From JAAXXJ01 sp964412455 (GTDB lineage: Bacteria > Nitrospirota > UBA9217): DNA of 64,000 nucleotides. The stretch is from contig CAYPOT010000013.1 in NCBI GenBank assembly GCA_964412455.1, positions 1 through 64,000 of the forward strand. The letters are read 5' to 3'. The notes beneath the pieces were generated by a model, which ran no database searches, was not told the origin of the DNA, and was given only the letters and a program-made list of their open reading frames with translations. The position numbers and the translations under genes are program-made. Below, in pieces: positions 28,241-36,383 of this stretch (position 1 is its first letter; every line of letters begins with the position of its first letter).

Positions 28241-28299
28241 GGACACCTAGGGGGGACACCTAGGGGACACCTAGGGGACACCTAGGACACCTAGGGGAC
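28236..28299. repeat. Tandem CCTAGGGGACA units at the left end of the Y1 element
   Basis: Six head-to-tail units of CCTAGG(G)nACA, varying only in the number of G residues, abut the GGGG terminus of the element. The unit is host flank plus the element-end GGGGAC. Confidence 0.85.
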
Positions 28300-29377
28300 G
28301 TTGTGTCTGAAATGGACTTATCATCATTCCACCGTTCCCTCTTCGAACCTTTTCACAGCGCGCGCAATGCCCGACGTACTTACGCCTACATGACGGGCGA
28401 TCTCAGCCAATGGCAATCCCAGTTCATCCAAGCCGCGCTTCGCAATCTGTATCCGTAACGCGCACACCCTTCGTCGTCGACTCCCGCCTTTGAGTTCATG
28501 CACGCTCACATTGCTCTCATCGCACTCTTCATCTATGATTTTGCCGATAGTTCTTCCTGTCCGTCGGAGCTTGAGCTGCAGGCGTGCCTTATCCTCAAGT
28601 TCCTTAAAAACCGAGTTTACAAAATCTCCGCTTCCGAGGATGCGCTCGTCATATTCTTCGCGCTTACCTTTACGCCTGGCTGATTCGACCTTCGACCAGC
28701 CGCCCTTGCTCCGGACAAGCCCACCCCCGGTCAGTTCTGGCACTCTGCCCTGTGCAATCCCTTCCTGCACAAACGTTCGATAGGCGCCTCTGGCTGCTCG
28801 TATTCTGCTGCCGAACTGGCTCAAGACATACGATACGTCCATCCAATCATGTTTCTTCTTTCCCAGGACCGCGCTGTGGCCGCTCCACGGATAGCGGTCT
28901 AGTTCTTCCAGTGTCGTTACCATCCCAGCCCGCACCGGGTTCAGATGGATATACCGGACAAGGGCCAACAGATAGTTGTCTTCTTCGCAGAGAATCGACT
29001 TGTACCGGTTTTCGAACAGGTGACCAGTACGCCGATGACGGCGATTATAGTACTGGGCATACCACGTCAACTGCTTTCGCATGACATCCGATATCCCTTT
29101 GCCACCGCTCTTGAATAACAGATGAACGTGATTGGTCATGAGTACCCAGGCGTAGATACCGCACTTCGCCGCGGCGATGTTCTCCCCAAGCCGTTCAAGG
29201 AACTTTTGCCGGTCTTGATCGTCGCTGAAGATTGCCGCTTTGTTGATCCCGCGCACCATAATATGATGAAGGGCGCCGGGAGCATCTAAACGTGCTCTTC
29301 GTGGCATAGATCGTTTCACTTTCCTTTCTTGGTATATGGCTTATTCAGTATATGTCCATTTCAGACACAACGTCCCC
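28294..29377 (-). mobile_element. Y1-transposase element A with 24-bp perfect terminal inverted repeats
   Basis: Ends at 28294-28317 and 29354-29377 are perfect inverted copies beginning GGGGACGTTGTGTCTG. One gene (28324-29319) fills it. The left flank carries six CCTAGG-type units and the right flank two 16-bp CGTCCCCAATATGGTC units (29371-29402). Confidence 0.9.
28324..29319 (-). CDS. REP-associated tyrosine transposase-like protein (Y1_Tnp)
   Basis: 331 residues. HUH motif in MTNHVHLLFK, with the nucleophile expected at the Tyr of HLFENRYKSIL, plus the family phrase ALVRYIHLNPVRAGMV. The C-terminus carries a helix-turn-helix-like segment (LPLAEIARHVGVSTSGIARAVKRF), a DnaA/Fis-like addition common in this subfamily. 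Single-strand transposases of this class process hairpin ends; here the element has long perfect inverted termini instead. Confidence 0.9.
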   Translation of the reverse strand: MKRSMPRRARLDAPGALHHIMVRGINKAAIFSDDQDRQKFLERLGENIAAAKCGIYAWVLMTNHVHLLFKSGGKGISDVMRKQLTWYAQYYNRRHRRTGHLFENRYKSILCEEDNYLLALVRYIHLNPVRAGMVTTLEELDRYPWSGHSAVLGKKKHDWMDVSYVLSQFGSRIRAARGAYRTFVQEGIAQGRVPELTGGGLVRSKGGWSKVESARRKGKREEYDERILGSGDFVNSVFKELEDKARLQLKLRRTGRTIGKIIDEECDESNVSVHELKGGSRRRRVCALRIQIAKRGLDELGLPLAEIARHVGVSTSGIARAVKRFEEGTVE

Positions 29378-29402
29378 AATATGGTCCGTCCCCAATATGG
29401 TC

Positions 29403-29714
29403 CGCGGGCGTGGGGATGGCAAGTTCGGCAGAGCCGGCAAGCGTCTGGTTCGAGAGGTTCACCTGAACTGCCCGGAGCAGGGTGAAATCGCTGCCCACCA
29501 CGCCGGTCAGGGTCGAGGCCGCTATCGTCTTCGTCTCGACGGGCACGGTCCTGGTGAGCCCGTTCTGCGGGACCACGAGCACGTTGCTGTCTTTATCCAG
29601 CAGCCTGGCCCCTTCTGTACCGACCATGCTCTTTGCGAGCTTGATCAGAAGAAGAGCCTGAACCATCTTCTCAATCTGCAAGGAGGCTCTATTCCGGCCA
29701 ATATGATTGACGCT
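29403..29714 (-). pseudogene. Internal fragment of a secreted/structural protein gene
   Basis: An open frame encodes SLQIEKMVQALLLIKLAKSM...RLLDKDSNVLVVPQNGL... and VNLSNQTLAGSAELAIPTPA before running into the element A right-flank repeat. No start or signal peptide belongs to it; upstream it meets another GGGGACG-type element end at 29771. Probably the 5' side of the gene whose tail is at 28131. Confidence 0.55.
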
Positions 29715-29744
29715 TCGTCTCATAATCTTTTTAACTCTATCCAA

Positions 29745-29774
29745 TCACAATGCAACGTGTACAATTACGTCCCC
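29745..29774 (-). repeat. Solitary GGGGACGTAATTGTACACG element end
   Basis: Leftward GGGGACGTAATTGTACACG resembles the terminus of element B (GGGGACGTAGTTGCACCCG) but no transposase follows. Likely the remnant of a fourth, deleted copy. Confidence 0.5.
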
Positions 29775-29842
29775 TACGTCGCTATGTCGCCTGTGTCCAC
29801 TTTATTATGAAACGGTTAATAAGTGCGCCACCTACATCGCTG

Positions 29843-30901
29843 CTACGGCACATCAACAGTCTTAAATGTTTCATCTACATAGATCACAACCTTACTCCTG
29901 TCACTATTGAAACCTACAAGCTCCCCTTTAACTGTTTTCAGTATTCGATTGTTTTCCACATCACCGATCAATGTGGCAAAACCCACATTCTTCCTATTGT
30001 CCTCAAAAACCAATCTATTTCCTTTTACAAAGTAGAAATAACCCCATATTACCGTTTCAGGATCGGCGAATATGTTGCTCAATTTATCTTCCGGAATCGC
30101 GATCCCCCTTTGAAGGTCATAAACACTATAGTTTATTTTGACCCTCTCTTCATCACTCATGGCTGAGAACCTCCAATATTTAGGACCTATTGAGTATCGG
30201 CCATCCAATGAAAAGTCATTACCAAGCACCTGTTTCCCCGGGACCAATCCTGATTCATATCTATACACTGCGCTTTCGTAAATATCTTTTATAGGCAGAC
30301 CGCTTTTAGCTCTTTTGTAGTCATAATCTATAACGTATATCTCTCCGCTTTTTACCCACTCAATGTCGCTGCCTCTATCTGCTATCTTTTTCTTTTCCTT
30401 TTTTTCGATGTCATACACCCACACGCCTGTCGACTTAACAATGCTCCTTTCGGCTATTATGCCCGCTACGTAGGCAATCTTCTTACTATCCGGGATCCAA
30501 ACATACTCCACGATTCCATCGGGCATAGGTATAGAGAAGGCACCTATCTTCAGCCTCTTGTCTATTACGAATAATTCAGCAGACTTACCTTCCCAGTCCT
30601 TTATTACCGCTATGTATTTCTTGTCAGGTGACATGGAGAGCCAGGACATGCTTTTCTTATCACCTTCATAAAAGTTCATTGTACTGTTATCTTTTAAATC
30701 TATCTTATAAATCTTATAGGGCACCTTTACTTCATTTGACTTTTTTGTAAATCTCCCCCATCGAAAATCTTCAATATAGATGGCGTTTTCCTCATCGTCT
30801 AAAATAATACCTGACGATAATGAACTTTGACGGGCTGAGACCTCTGATCCGATGCTTAGTAAATTGATAGTAAGTATTAGATAGATAAACGTTTTCTTCA
30901 T
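29843..30901 (-). CDS. Secreted beta-propeller-like (TolB/WD40-type) protein
   Basis: 352 residues, signal peptide MKKTFIYLILTINLLSIGS. Repeated blade-like segments such as SWLSMSPDKKYIAVIKDWEG, VEYVWIPDSKKIAYVAGII and SDIEWVKSGEIYVIDYDY fit a six- or seven-bladed propeller of the TolB/dipeptidyl-peptidase type; no catalytic domain is attached. ATG 30899-30901 follows GGAGG. Strikingly AT-rich compared with the housekeeping genes, consistent with acquisition with the surrounding secreted genes. Function unknown. Confidence 0.65.
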   Translation of the reverse strand: MKKTFIYLILTINLLSIGSEVSARQSSLSSGIILDDEENAIYIEDFRWGRFTKKSNEVKVPYKIYKIDLKDNSTMNFYEGDKKSMSWLSMSPDKKYIAVIKDWEGKSAELFVIDKRLKIGAFSIPMPDGIVEYVWIPDSKKIAYVAGIIAERSIVKSTGVWVYDIEKKEKKKIADRGSDIEWVKSGEIYVIDYDYKRAKSGLPIKDIYESAVYRYESGLVPGKQVLGNDFSLDGRYSIGPKYWRFSAMSDEERVKINYSVYDLQRGIAIPEDKLSNIFADPETVIWGYFYFVKGNRLVFEDNRKNVGFATLIGDVENNRILKTVKGELVGFNSDRSKVVIYVDETFKTVDVP

Positions 30902-30933
30902 AAGCATTCCTCCGTTTTGTCCGGTTTTTATAA

Positions 30934-31057
30934 TCAAAATGTAACGGGTATCTGACCGGTTGCTTGGCCTTGCCCATAACTATCTGCCGCAGTTATAGTG
31001 ACATTGGCTGATACTCCCGCCGTATTACTTATTACTTTAAACGTAATCTTCCCATGG
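30934..31057 (-). pseudogene. 3' fragment of a secreted-protein gene cut by element B
   Basis: Reads GKITFKVISNTAGVSANVTI...GQATGQIPVTF-stop, a beta-sandwich-like tail. The frame is cut by element B. It may be the tail of the gene whose 5' part lies at 32232-32777 on the other side. Confidence 0.6.
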
Positions 31058-31083
31058 AGGCGTAGGGGGAAGGCGTAGGGGGA
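31058..31083. repeat. Two perfect 13-bp units at the left end of element B
   Basis: AGGCGTAGGGGGA occurs twice head to tail, the second copy running into the element terminus GGGGACG. Confidence 0.85.
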
Positions 31084-32196
31084 CGTTGTTGCACCCGTTG
31101 CGTAGCGGTTTAATCGCATCATCATGCCGCCTTCTCCCCTCTGACCAATGCCCGCGTGACGGTCGATGTACACACGCCAAGATTCCGGGCTATCTCTGCA
31201 GACGTCAGCCCAAGTTCTTCTACGCTTCTTCGGGCGATTCTCTCGCGTACGTTTCGTACAATCATCCGTTTGCTGCCATTCTTAAGTTCCTTCTCGCTGA
31301 TCCGCGCGGCTTTGCATTCCATCTCGATGATGCCCGTGATGGTCAATCCCGTCCGTTTGATTTTGAACTGGCGTATCTGCTTTTCCTCGGTCTCTTTGAA
31401 AATCGCCGTAACAAAATCACCGCTTCCGAGAATGCGTTCGTCGTATTCGGTCTTCTGACCTTTTCTCTGCGCTGACTGGACCTGCGACCAGCCTCCAAGA
31501 CTGCGGACTAGTCCGCCTCCGGTCAACTCCGGCTTGTGGCCCATGCCGATCCCCTCGTGCACAAATTGTCGGTATGCATTCCGTGCTTTGCGCTTTGTAT
31601 CGTTGAACTGGAGCAGCACGTAATTGTCGTCCAGCCAGGGACATTCTTTTTTCCCCACGATCGCGCTGTGGCCACTCCAAGGATAACGGTCCAACTCTTC
31701 CATGGTCTTGACCATCCCTGCCCGAACAGGATTGAGATGGATATACCGAATCAGGGCCAAAAGATAATTGTCCTCGTCGCAGAGAATGGATTTGTAGCGA
31801 TTCTCGAATAAGTGTCCGGTCCGCTTATGTCTGCGGTTATAGTAGATCGCATACCACGTTAAAAGCTTGCGCATGACCGTTGAAATTCCTTTACCGCCGC
31901 TCTTGAATAGAATATGCACATGATTCGTCATAAGTACCCAGGCATAGATCGAACATTTTGCTTCGACAATGTTCTCTCCTAATCGTTCCAAAAACTTCTG
32001 CCGATCCTGATCGTCATCGAAGATGGCTGACTTGTTGATCCCGCGCACCATGATGTGATGCAGAGCTCCGGGGACATCCAATCTCGCTTTTCTCGGCATG
32101 TGTGGTCCTGTTTTCTTATCTCAAACAAACTGACCTATGCTGCGATGCGCTAATCCCGTGCCAAAATCGCTACGCAACGGGTGCAACTACGTCCCC
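31079..32196 (-). mobile_element. Y1-transposase element B with 29-bp terminal inverted repeats
   Basis: Ends at 31079-31107 and 32168-32196 match in 28 of 29 positions and begin GGGGACGTNGTTGCACCCG. The right flank (32190-32237) holds three copies of a CCCTAAGTTTTACC unit. Same design as element A with a different end sequence. Confidence 0.9.
31122..32099 (-). CDS. REP-associated tyrosine transposase-like protein (Y1_Tnp)
   Basis: 325 residues, clearly homologous to the 28324 protein (both start MPR-ARLD-PGALHHIMVRGI). HUH motif TNHVHILFK, Tyr in HLFENRYKSIL, LNPVRAGMV, and a C-terminal helix-turn-helix (LTSAEIARNLGVCTSTVTRAL). The two are too divergent to be a recent duplication, so they entered separately. 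Confidence 0.9.
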   Translation of the reverse strand: MPRKARLDVPGALHHIMVRGINKSAIFDDDQDRQKFLERLGENIVEAKCSIYAWVLMTNHVHILFKSGGKGISTVMRKLLTWYAIYYNRRHKRTGHLFENRYKSILCDEDNYLLALIRYIHLNPVRAGMVKTMEELDRYPWSGHSAIVGKKECPWLDDNYVLLQFNDTKRKARNAYRQFVHEGIGMGHKPELTGGGLVRSLGGWSQVQSAQRKGQKTEYDERILGSGDFVTAIFKETEEKQIRQFKIKRTGLTITGIIEMECKAARISEKELKNGSKRMIVRNVRERIARRSVEELGLTSAEIARNLGVCTSTVTRALVRGEKAA

Positions 32197-32231
32197 TAAG
32201 TTTTCCCTAAGTTTTACCCGTCCCCTAAGTT

Positions 32232-32777
32232 TTACCTTTCTATTTGTCCCAGTTCCAACGGCCTCGTAGCGCTCGTCTTGATGAGCTCGCCAATGGGGGA
32301 GTAGAAATAATATTTAGTGGCAGTTCTAGAAACAAAATTGTCATTCGACAAAATTGCAACTAAACCACCATTCAGATTATCTCGGCTCATGATGAGTCCG
32401 CTGCCATTCTCATAAATCTGCGTATACTTATCAAATTCCGCGTACACACCATTTGACAGACATCCTATCCTCAGCGGCCAGCCAAGTTTCCAGCCCTCGG
32501 ATTCCGTAATAGATTTAGGTCCAAAAGAAGCTATAAGCGCACCGTCTGGCTTATAAGTTTGAACCCTACTATTGAATTCGTCTGCTACTGCGATAACCCC
32601 GGAACTACTCACACAGAATGCCCTGGGAAAACTATCGCCAGTGTCACCATGTTTGATTGCAAATTGTCCGGAATTACTGCCCCACGTGCCAGACAGCACT
32701 TCCGCTGGTTCGGTCCAAGATGCATAGCTAGTCTCACTTAGCACGGCCAAAGTCAAGAGCATCACAAACATTCTCAT
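32232..32777 (-). pseudogene. Secreted NHL-type protein, 5' part, cut by element B
   Basis: 181 codons. Signal peptide (MRMFVMLLTLAVLSETSYAS), then WTEPAEVLSGTWGSNSGQF and ADEFNSRVQTYKPDGALIAS blades. It stops at RPLELGQIER just inside the element-flank repeats, whereas the homologous gene at 26921-28116 continues RPLELGYLRKSVPVDD and on to a fibronectin domain. Therefore truncated by the insertion. Confidence 0.75.
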
Positions 32778-32779
32778 CT

Positions 32780-32880
32780 TTAATTCCATAGCTTTATTCT
32801 CCCAAATCCTGTCGGAGTCGAGCCAATATCATTACCTGTGATAATGACCTTCCGTGAAAAATCAGGTGCGTATGGGTGCG
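32780..32880 (-). pseudogene. 3' tail of a secreted-protein gene cut by element C
   Basis: APDFSRKVIITGNDIG then GFGRIKLWN-stop, homologous to 28131-28240; the stop lies 2 bp before the ATG of the NHL-type gene. The frame is lost at the left end of element C. Confidence 0.7.
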
Positions 32881-33895
32881 TATGGGGTCAGACTTGACTT
32901 GTTGACTTATCACCTTCGAGCCCCTTTAACACCGTCCTTACTTCCCTCTCCTGCGCCGTATCCCGCAGCTGCCGCGTGATCGCTGCCGGATCCTTCCTCA
33001 AGTATTTCGCAATCTCACTTCCCCTGTGGCCCACAGCGCTGGCCGCTTGGCTGAAAATCCTTCTGGCTCGCACAATATCTTCTGTCCGGCAATTGGATCG
33101 AATATCGTCTACAGTTGTCCTGTACCGTTTCTCGATCTCTTGCGCTATCTCGTTGAGCCCTTTTTTCTTTTGCAGGGCTTGTGCTGCCTCCCGGTCGTGC
33201 TGTTCCATGACCCGCTCGACGAATTCTTCGTCACCCTGTAGGCGTTGGTCGATTGTTGCATAGACGACTGTTTTTTCCAAGGTGTCCTGATCGGCCATGA
33301 ACTCGCGATACTTTGATCGAGCGCGACCTTTACTCTCGGAGAACAATCGTAGTATTTGATCTACGTCCACGAGGCCCAGCGGATTATTCTTCCCGGTGTA
33401 GGCATGATGGCTGCTCCAGGGATAGACATCGAGACGTTCAGCAATTTTCGCCCGTAGAGGGTTCTTGTGGATGTATTTGAGCAGGCCGAGCAGATAGGCG
33501 TCACGGTCGCAGAGGATGGCCTTGTACCGGCCTTGAAAGAGATGGCCGACAGTGTGATATTTCTTGTTGAAGTACATGGTATAGGTCTGGTTCACCCCCT
33601 GCATGATCTTGGACAGCGGAATATCTCCGGCCTCGATCAGGAGATGCACGTGATTGCCCATAAGAACATATGCGTAAATGCGACTGCCAGTGCGGTTCTT
33701 GTAAGTGGTGAGGGTAAGGAGGTATTTTTGAAAATCCGCGGCGTCCTTCAAGACGCGCTGCTTCTGGTTGCCGCGGACGATGACGTGATAGAAGGCGCCG
33801 GAGTATTCAATGCGGGGTTTTCGAGGCATGAAAAAAAGGTAACAGAAGAAGACAAGTATGTCAACAACTCAACTAGTCAAGTCTGACCCCATACG
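32879..33895 (-). mobile_element. Y1-transposase element C (GTATGGGGTCAGACTTGACT ends)
   Basis: Termini near 32879-32902 and 33872-33895 are inverted copies beginning CGTATGGGGTCAGACTTGAC. A doubled GTGCGTATGGG lies at the left flank (32867-32886); the right flank is single. The right end sits about 15 bp past the stop of the kinase gene at 33910. Confidence 0.85.
32888..33829 (-). CDS. REP-associated tyrosine transposase-like protein (Y1_Tnp), second subfamily
   Basis: 313 residues starting MPRKPRIEYSGAFYHVIVRG. HUH motif MGNHVHLLIE, nucleophile Tyr in HLFQGRYKAIL, and KYIHKNPLRAKI. The C-terminus has a DnaA-like helix-turn-helix region (DIVRARRIFSQAASAVGHRG). Only distantly related to the transposases of elements A and B, and its element ends differ accordingly (GGGGTCAG instead of GGGGACG). 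Confidence 0.9.
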   Translation of the reverse strand: MPRKPRIEYSGAFYHVIVRGNQKQRVLKDAADFQKYLLTLTTYKNRTGSRIYAYVLMGNHVHLLIEAGDIPLSKIMQGVNQTYTMYFNKKYHTVGHLFQGRYKAILCDRDAYLLGLLKYIHKNPLRAKIAERLDVYPWSSHHAYTGKNNPLGLVDVDQILRLFSESKGRARSKYREFMADQDTLEKTVVYATIDQRLQGDEEFVERVMEQHDREAAQALQKKKGLNEIAQEIEKRYRTTVDDIRSNCRTEDIVRARRIFSQAASAVGHRGSEIAKYLRKDPAAITRQLRDTAQEREVRTVLKGLEGDKSTSQV

Positions 33896-33909
33896 AGGTA
33901 AGATGAGGA

Positions 33910-34749
33910 TCATACTTCCGGAAGGATGATGTTGATCTGGCTGCCGGGGAAGTTCGTTAGGTTCAGTTCACGTTCTTTGCCCCGCGCCCATTTCGGAATG
34001 AGCGACAGGCGGGCAGTGCCCGAGCGGATGGAAAGCCTGCCCTGCCACTGCCCGACGAACCGCCGGACAGCGGCGAGGCCGTGTCCCCTGCCCTCATCCT
34101 CGTGGCGCGACGCGCCGTGGAGCAGGGCCTTCTCGATGGCATCGAGGTCTCCCTTGAACTTGAACCGTGACGAAAGCGATTTTCGAAACCCGATGCCCCC
34201 ATCCATGACCGCGATCTTGACGATGTTCTTTCCCAGGTTCGGGAACCGGTACTTCTGGATGCCCACGAACCCCTTGTTCTCGCTGTGCTCGACGATGTTC
34301 TGGCAGATCTCCGAGAGTGCCACGATGAAACCGTTGATCGCCCGGCTGTCATAGCGAAGGTGCTTTGCCAGGATGGCCTGCGCCCGCTCCTCCACTTTGC
34401 CGACGATGAAGTGGATGTCGTTCGCACGCTCGATGGGTGTGATCTCGAGCAGGACGTCGGAGTCCGCGGCTTTGCCCGCCGCAGGGGAAGGGACATGCAT
34501 CGGTTCGAGGGAGAAGTATCGCCTGGCGTTCGCGAAGAAATCCATGCGTTCGAGATACCGTTGGACCTCAGCTGAACGGGGAAGGAGGATGGTCTTCTTG
34601 ATGTCTTCGAGCATGCAGAGCTCGCCGATCTCGAGGAGCCCCACCATGCCGTAGGGGTCGATGAAGGAAACGCCGCGGAGGTCGATCTGGTCCGAACGGA
34701 CGAAGGTCTGGAGGGTCTTTTCGAAGGTCTCTTCGGTAAGTTGGGTCAT
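33910..34749 (-). CDS. STAS domain fused to RsbW-like anti-sigma kinase domain
   Basis: 279 residues. The N-terminal ~90 residues (QIDLRGVSFIDPYGMVGLLE) form a STAS-like anti-sigma-antagonist domain. The C-terminal half is a GHKL ATPase with N-box ALSEICQNIVEHSENKG, G1 VMDGGIGF and a G2-like RGHGLAAVRRF. Such fusions act in partner-switching cascades. No sigma factor or PP2C phosphatase gene is adjacent. Element C inserted just past its stop without touching the coding region. Confidence 0.8.
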   Translation of the reverse strand: MTQLTEETFEKTLQTFVRSDQIDLRGVSFIDPYGMVGLLEIGELCMLEDIKKTILLPRSAEVQRYLERMDFFANARRYFSLEPMHVPSPAAGKAADSDVLLEITPIERANDIHFIVGKVEERAQAILAKHLRYDSRAINGFIVALSEICQNIVEHSENKGFVGIQKYRFPNLGKNIVKIAVMDGGIGFRKSLSSRFKFKGDLDAIEKALLHGASRHEDEGRGHGLAAVRRFVGQWQGRLSIRSGTARLSLIPKWARGKERELNLTNFPGSQINIILPEV

Positions 34750-34898
34750 AGGGGAAAAAAGAGAAAAAGTGGAGACGAAATAGGAAGAGGCCGAAAGTCA
34801 TTCTCTCGCAAAGACGCCAAGGCCGCAAAGGTTTGAATCAAGGTCAGGAGCACTTGAAGCGGTATTCCTTGCCATTGCTCTCTTTGCGCGCTATGCGG

Positions 34899-34927
34899 CT
34901 CGCTTAGAAGCGCCTTCTTTGGATTGC
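34899..34927 (+). repeat. Dispersed repeat with CGCTTAGAAGCG palindrome, copy 3
   Basis: CTCGCTTAGAAGCGCCTTC with a TTTGGATTG tail, next to AAAGACGCCAAGGCCGCAAAG; see 3149 and 21443. Confidence 0.6.
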
Positions 34928-34935
34928 GCGAAACG

Positions 34936-35544
34936 TCAGCCCTGTGATTTTTTATCTTCTGCCGGTTCCGGACCGATCTGCACGCCACCGCCACCGCCCT
35001 GGGGCACACAGCACTTTATGGCGTCGAAGGCGAGCAGGATGCGCTTCTCCTTGTCGAGCCGTTTGGCGTCCAGAGGCTGCGTTACGTTCTTGTTCAGGAT
35101 GACCTCCAGCTGTTCCTTCGTCGGGATGGCGCCGAAGCCTTCGCCGATCACCTTACCCGTTGCGACATCGAGCACCCCGGCTGTCACGGGGTCTGCCACG
35201 ACCGCTACGGGAAGCGGCGGCGACGCGATGACCCGCGCCGCGGCAACAGCCTGACGCTCACGGGAATCGAGCGAACCGGCGGCGCACTTGATGATCATGC
35301 CCATCCTGCCGTTTACGGACACGATGAAATCCGCAGAGGACCAGAAGGTCTCGTGCCCAAGCGTCACCTCGAAGGCCAGGCCTTTCCGAACGTCCTCCGG
35401 AGCGTAGCCCTTCTTGTCCCGGAGTAGATAGCCGATCAGCTTCCGGGCATCGTTCGCCAGGTCCTCACCATCCTGGACCTCTTGCTCAAGGATATCCCGG
35501 ATCTTCGCCTCCCGGAAACTGTTCTGATCATCAACGGCCGTCAT
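34936..35544 (-). CDS. HsdR N-terminal domain-like protein, catalytic residues apparently lost
   Basis: 202 residues. Segment AFEVTLGHETFWSSADFIVS followed by VNGRMGMIIKCAAGS and RERQAVAAARVIA resembles the N-terminal nuclease domain of type I restriction HsdR. The canonical E-x-K strand (IECKAP) reads IIKCAAG here, so Glu and Lys are not where expected and nuclease activity is doubtful. Stand-alone proteins of this sort are common and uncharacterised. Ends with a CCVPQGGGGG stretch. Starts 6 bp after the GroES-like gene. Confidence 0.6.
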   Translation of the reverse strand: MTAVDDQNSFREAKIRDILEQEVQDGEDLANDARKLIGYLLRDKKGYAPEDVRKGLAFEVTLGHETFWSSADFIVSVNGRMGMIIKCAAGSLDSRERQAVAAARVIASPPLPVAVVADPVTAGVLDVATGKVIGEGFGAIPTKEQLEVILNKNVTQPLDAKRLDKEKRILLAFDAIKCCVPQGGGGGVQIGPEPAEDKKSQG

Positions 35545-35550
35545 TGGTCG

Positions 35551-36210
35551 CTACCTTTTCTTTTTTGTTTTCTTAGACGCTGATTTTTTCACGGCTGTTT
35601 TCTTGACAATCTTTTTCTTTGCCGTCTTTTTCTTTGCCNNNNNNNNNNTTGCCGTTCCCTTACCCTTGACCCCTGACGCTTGACCCTTCTTTTTCACCGC
35701 CTTCTTCACGGTCTTTTTGGCCGCCTTTTTTGCCGCTTTCTTGACGGCTTTCTTCACCATCGGCGAAGGCGTCTCTTTTTTCACCATGACAGCGCCTGGT
35801 CTGCGCGCTGCCAGGGCTGTCGAGGAACCGGTCGCGGTCACTGCAGGAAGCATGAGGGGCGGCAGATCCTCCTTAGGCAGGGCCGGAGCGGGCGGGAGGA
35901 TGCCCAGGATGTTCACTTCCCGCACCAGGACCCGTTCCACGCCGCCGATCTCGATCTTCTGGCCCGCGTACCGGTCATACATGACCCTCTCGCCCGGCCT
36001 GACCGAGGTGGCGATGAACTTGCGTTCTTTTTTCTCCTTTTTTTTCTCTCCCCGCTTCTCTTCCTCTAATGCGCCGGGGCCGATGGCCTCGACGGTCCCT
36101 TCGGCCGGCTTCTCTTTAGCCGCTTCGGGAATATAAAGCCCTCCCGCGGTCCGGGTCATCGCTTCCGACGGTACGATGACCGCCCAATCATTCAACGGCT
36201 TGATCTTCAT
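35551..36210 (-). CDS. GroES-like co-chaperonin domain with Lys/Ala-rich histone H1-like tail
   Basis: About 219 codons including an assembly gap. Residues 1-110 follow the GroES pattern: MKIKPLNDWAVIVPSEAMTR, AGGLYIPEAAKEKPAEGTVE, a Lys/Glu-rich mobile-loop insert, GERVMYDRYAGQKIEI and VREVNILGIL. A Pro-rich linker and a ~90-residue tail of KKAVKKAAKKAAKKTVKK type follow, resembling bacterial histone H1-like proteins. The 10 Ns at 35639-35648 fall inside the tail, so its true length is unknown. No groEL is adjacent. Role of the fusion is unknown. Confidence 0.75.
   Translation of the reverse strand: MKIKPLNDWAVIVPSEAMTRTAGGLYIPEAAKEKPAEGTVEAIGPGALEEEKRGEKKKEKKERKFIATSVRPGERVMYDRYAGQKIEIGGVERVLVREVNILGILPPAPALPKEDLPPLMLPAVTATGSSTALAARRPGAVMVKKETPSPMVKKAVKKAAKKAAKKTVKKAVKKKGQASGVKGKGTAXXXXAKKKTAKKKIVKKTAVKKSASKKTKKKR
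35639..35648. other. Assembly gap (10 Ns)
   Basis: Runs of N inside the lysine-rich repeat tail of the GroES-like gene. Gap length is probably a placeholder; the repeat likely defeated assembly. Confidence 1.
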
Positions 36211-36325
36211 GCTCTGCTCCTCCTGGTCCCTGTACAGGGGTAGGTTTTTCCCCCTGCGGGAGAATTATACGAAAAAATGCGTTCCCTGTCAAAATATCAT
36301 GCATGTTCGCAACGTGGAGAGGTGG

Positions 36326-36378
36326 TATTGAAGCTCCCTGCAGCAAGCTACGGGGAATGCGCTCGCTCCTCGATTCAA
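36326..36378. repeat. GAAGCTCCCTGC family repeat, copy 2
   Basis: ATTGAAGCTCCCTGCAGCAAG ... CTCGATTCAAT with imperfectly matching ends, downstream of the cytochrome gene; see 20162, 39652 and 56314. Confidence 0.55.
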
Positions 36379-36383
36379 TAGGC

